Positions 4,824-5,525 of a stretch of DNA of 5,525 nt are shown here, one piece after another. The notes beneath the pieces were generated by a model. The model did not search any database. It was not told where the DNA came from and saw nothing but the letters and a program-made list of their open reading frames with translations. Position 1 is the stretch's first letter. Each line of letters starts with the position of its first letter. Source of the DNA: CAYQJC01 sp964417825 (GTDB lineage: Bacteria > Patescibacteriota > Minisyncoccia > Minisyncoccales > CG1-02-41-26); contig CAYQJC010000030.1 of assembly GCA_964417825.1 (NCBI GenBank), positions 1 through 5,525 on the forward strand. Direction: 5' to 3'. A program made the translations under genes and the position numbers.

Positions 4824-5525
4824 CCAATCAAGAGATAGCCAAAATTCTTTATGAAATCGCTGATTTTTTGGAAATGGAATCAGTACCTTTTAAACCCTAT
4901 GCTTACCAAAAAGCCGCCTTGGCTTTAGAAACTTTAGGGGAGGATGTCAGAGAAATTTACAAAAGAGGAGGGGAGAAAGCAATTGAGGAAATTTCTGGGA
5001 TTGGTAAAAGTATTGCTGAAAAAATCATTGAGTATTTAAAAACTGGGAAAATAAAATATTATCAGAATTACAAAAAGAAATATCCCATTGATATGCAAGA
5101 ACTCACTTCGGTTGAGGGAGTAGGCCCGAAGATGGCAAGAGATCTTTATAAATTTTTAAAAATTAAAAATTTAAAAGATCTGGAAAAGGCAGCTCGTGCA
5201 GGAAAAATTAGAAATTTACCGAATTTTGGTGAAAAAACAGAAAAAAATATTTTATTAGGGATTGAGTTTTTAAAAAGAAGCAAAGGTAGGTTTCTTTTGG
5301 GAGATATTTTACCCAAAGTCAGAGAAATAGAGAAAAGTTTGAAAAGTTTGAAGGAGGTCCAAGAAATTAGTGTCTGTGGGTCAGTCAGGAGAATGAAAGA
5401 GACAATTGGAGATGTTGACTTTTTGGTAGTTGTCAAAGAATCAGGAAAGTCCGCCTCCGCTAAAGCTTCAGCGGACAAAGTAATGGACTTTTTTTGTTCT
5501 TTGCCAGGGGTAGAAAAAATCTGGG
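4820..5525 (+). CDS. polX: Family X DNA polymerase / 3'-5' exonuclease PolX, N-terminal part (runs off the window)
   Basis: The first 235 codons are visible; full PolX proteins are about 570 residues with a C-terminal PHP exonuclease domain, which is outside the window. The N-terminal 8-kDa-like region (1-80) includes PFKPYAYQKAALALETL and a helix-hairpin-helix, ISGIGKSIAEKI (58-69). A second, VEGVGPKMARDLY (98-110), and a third, LPNFGEKTEKNIL (133-145), follow. The nucleotidyltransferase motif is CGSVRRMKETIGDVDFLVV (186-204), with D198 and D200 as the metal-binding catalytic pair. PolX fills short gaps in base-excision-type DNA repair. Residues about 209-219 (SGKSASAKASAD) form a low-complexity Ser/Ala/Lys insertion from a GC-rich palindrome just after the catalytic strand; normal sequence resumes at KVMDFFCSLPGVEKI. 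The ATG overlaps the MFS stop (ATGA), making it the third gene of this operon. Confidence 0.95.
   Translation, partial: MTNQEIAKILYEIADFLEMESVPFKPYAYQKAALALETLGEDVREIYKRGGEKAIEEISGIGKSIAEKIIEYLKTGKIKYYQNYKKKYPIDMQELTSVEGVGPKMARDLYKFLKIKNLKDLEKAARAGKIRNLPNFGEKTEKNILLGIEFLKRSKGRFLLGDILPKVREIEKSLKSLKEVQEISVCGSVRRMKETIGDVDFLVVVKESGKSASAKASADKVMDFFCSLPGVEKIW
5446..5481 (+). repeat. GC-rich palindromic element translated within polX
   Basis: Positions 5456-5475 form an 18/20 palindrome: TCCGCT, A, AAGCTT, C, AGCGGA. A further TCCGCC half-copy lies directly upstream (5450-5455), and outer GTCCGC (5449-5454) pairs with GCGGAC (5471-5476). AAAGT flanks both ends (5446-5450 and 5477-5481). The segment is much richer in G+C than the surrounding gene and encodes SASAKASAD in frame at a place where relatives have a short loop. 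It looks like a small inserted repeat unit; whether it is mobile or recurs in the genome is inference. Confidence 0.65.

Noticed and set aside
5146..5478. Open frame of 110 codons on the minus strand opposite polX
   Set aside because: It is the shadow of a strongly supported PolX frame; its Ala-rich start is just the palindrome read backwards.

Overview
The window is AT-rich, tightly packed bacterial DNA. I place it in the Candidate Phyla Radiation (Patescibacteria, Parcubacteria/Microgenomates-like), by inference from gene style rather than a marker gene. The clues are a bacterial Gre-type factor with a shortened tip, a half-size MFS protein, a YfbR/HDDC2-like HD protein with a lysine-rich insertion, an archaeal-style matrixin protease, and many ATGA stop/start overlaps. 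TGA acts as a stop codon (HD, membrane and MFS genes), so recoded lineages such as Gracilibacteria/Absconditabacteria are unlikely.

Layout: positions 1-169 (minus strand) carry the first 56 codons of rtcA, RNA 3'-terminal phosphate cyclase. A 68-bp divergent region separates it from a Gre-factor gene (238-708, plus). The Gre gene has a near-consensus promoter (197-224) whose -10 box covers an upstream in-frame ATG, so translation should begin at 238. After a weak hairpin plus T-run come an HD-domain phosphohydrolase (755-1396) and a DUF72 protein (1393-2169), overlapping by ATGA. A secreted matrixin-like zinc protease (2227-3048) follows and ends at a strong intrinsic terminator (3070-3107).

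A second unit starts just after that terminator with a perfect TATAAT box. It holds a UPF0104/MprF-type integral membrane protein (3139-4167), a six-helix half-size MFS protein (4164-4823) and the N-terminal 235 codons of family X DNA polymerase PolX (4820 to the window end), each joined by a 4-bp ATGA overlap. Three commonly predictable starts (220, 2212, 3049) are corrected here to 238, 2227 and 3139.

Functionally the window mixes RNA repair, transcript elongation, nucleotide metabolism and DNA repair with envelope and secreted functions. I see no phage, CRISPR, toxin-antitoxin or defence system. The most unusual signals are a GC-rich palindrome translated in frame next to the PolX catalytic site, a second palindrome/duplication inside DUF72, nearly symmetric divergent promoters predicting very short or absent leaders, and a promoter packed into the tail of a terminator.
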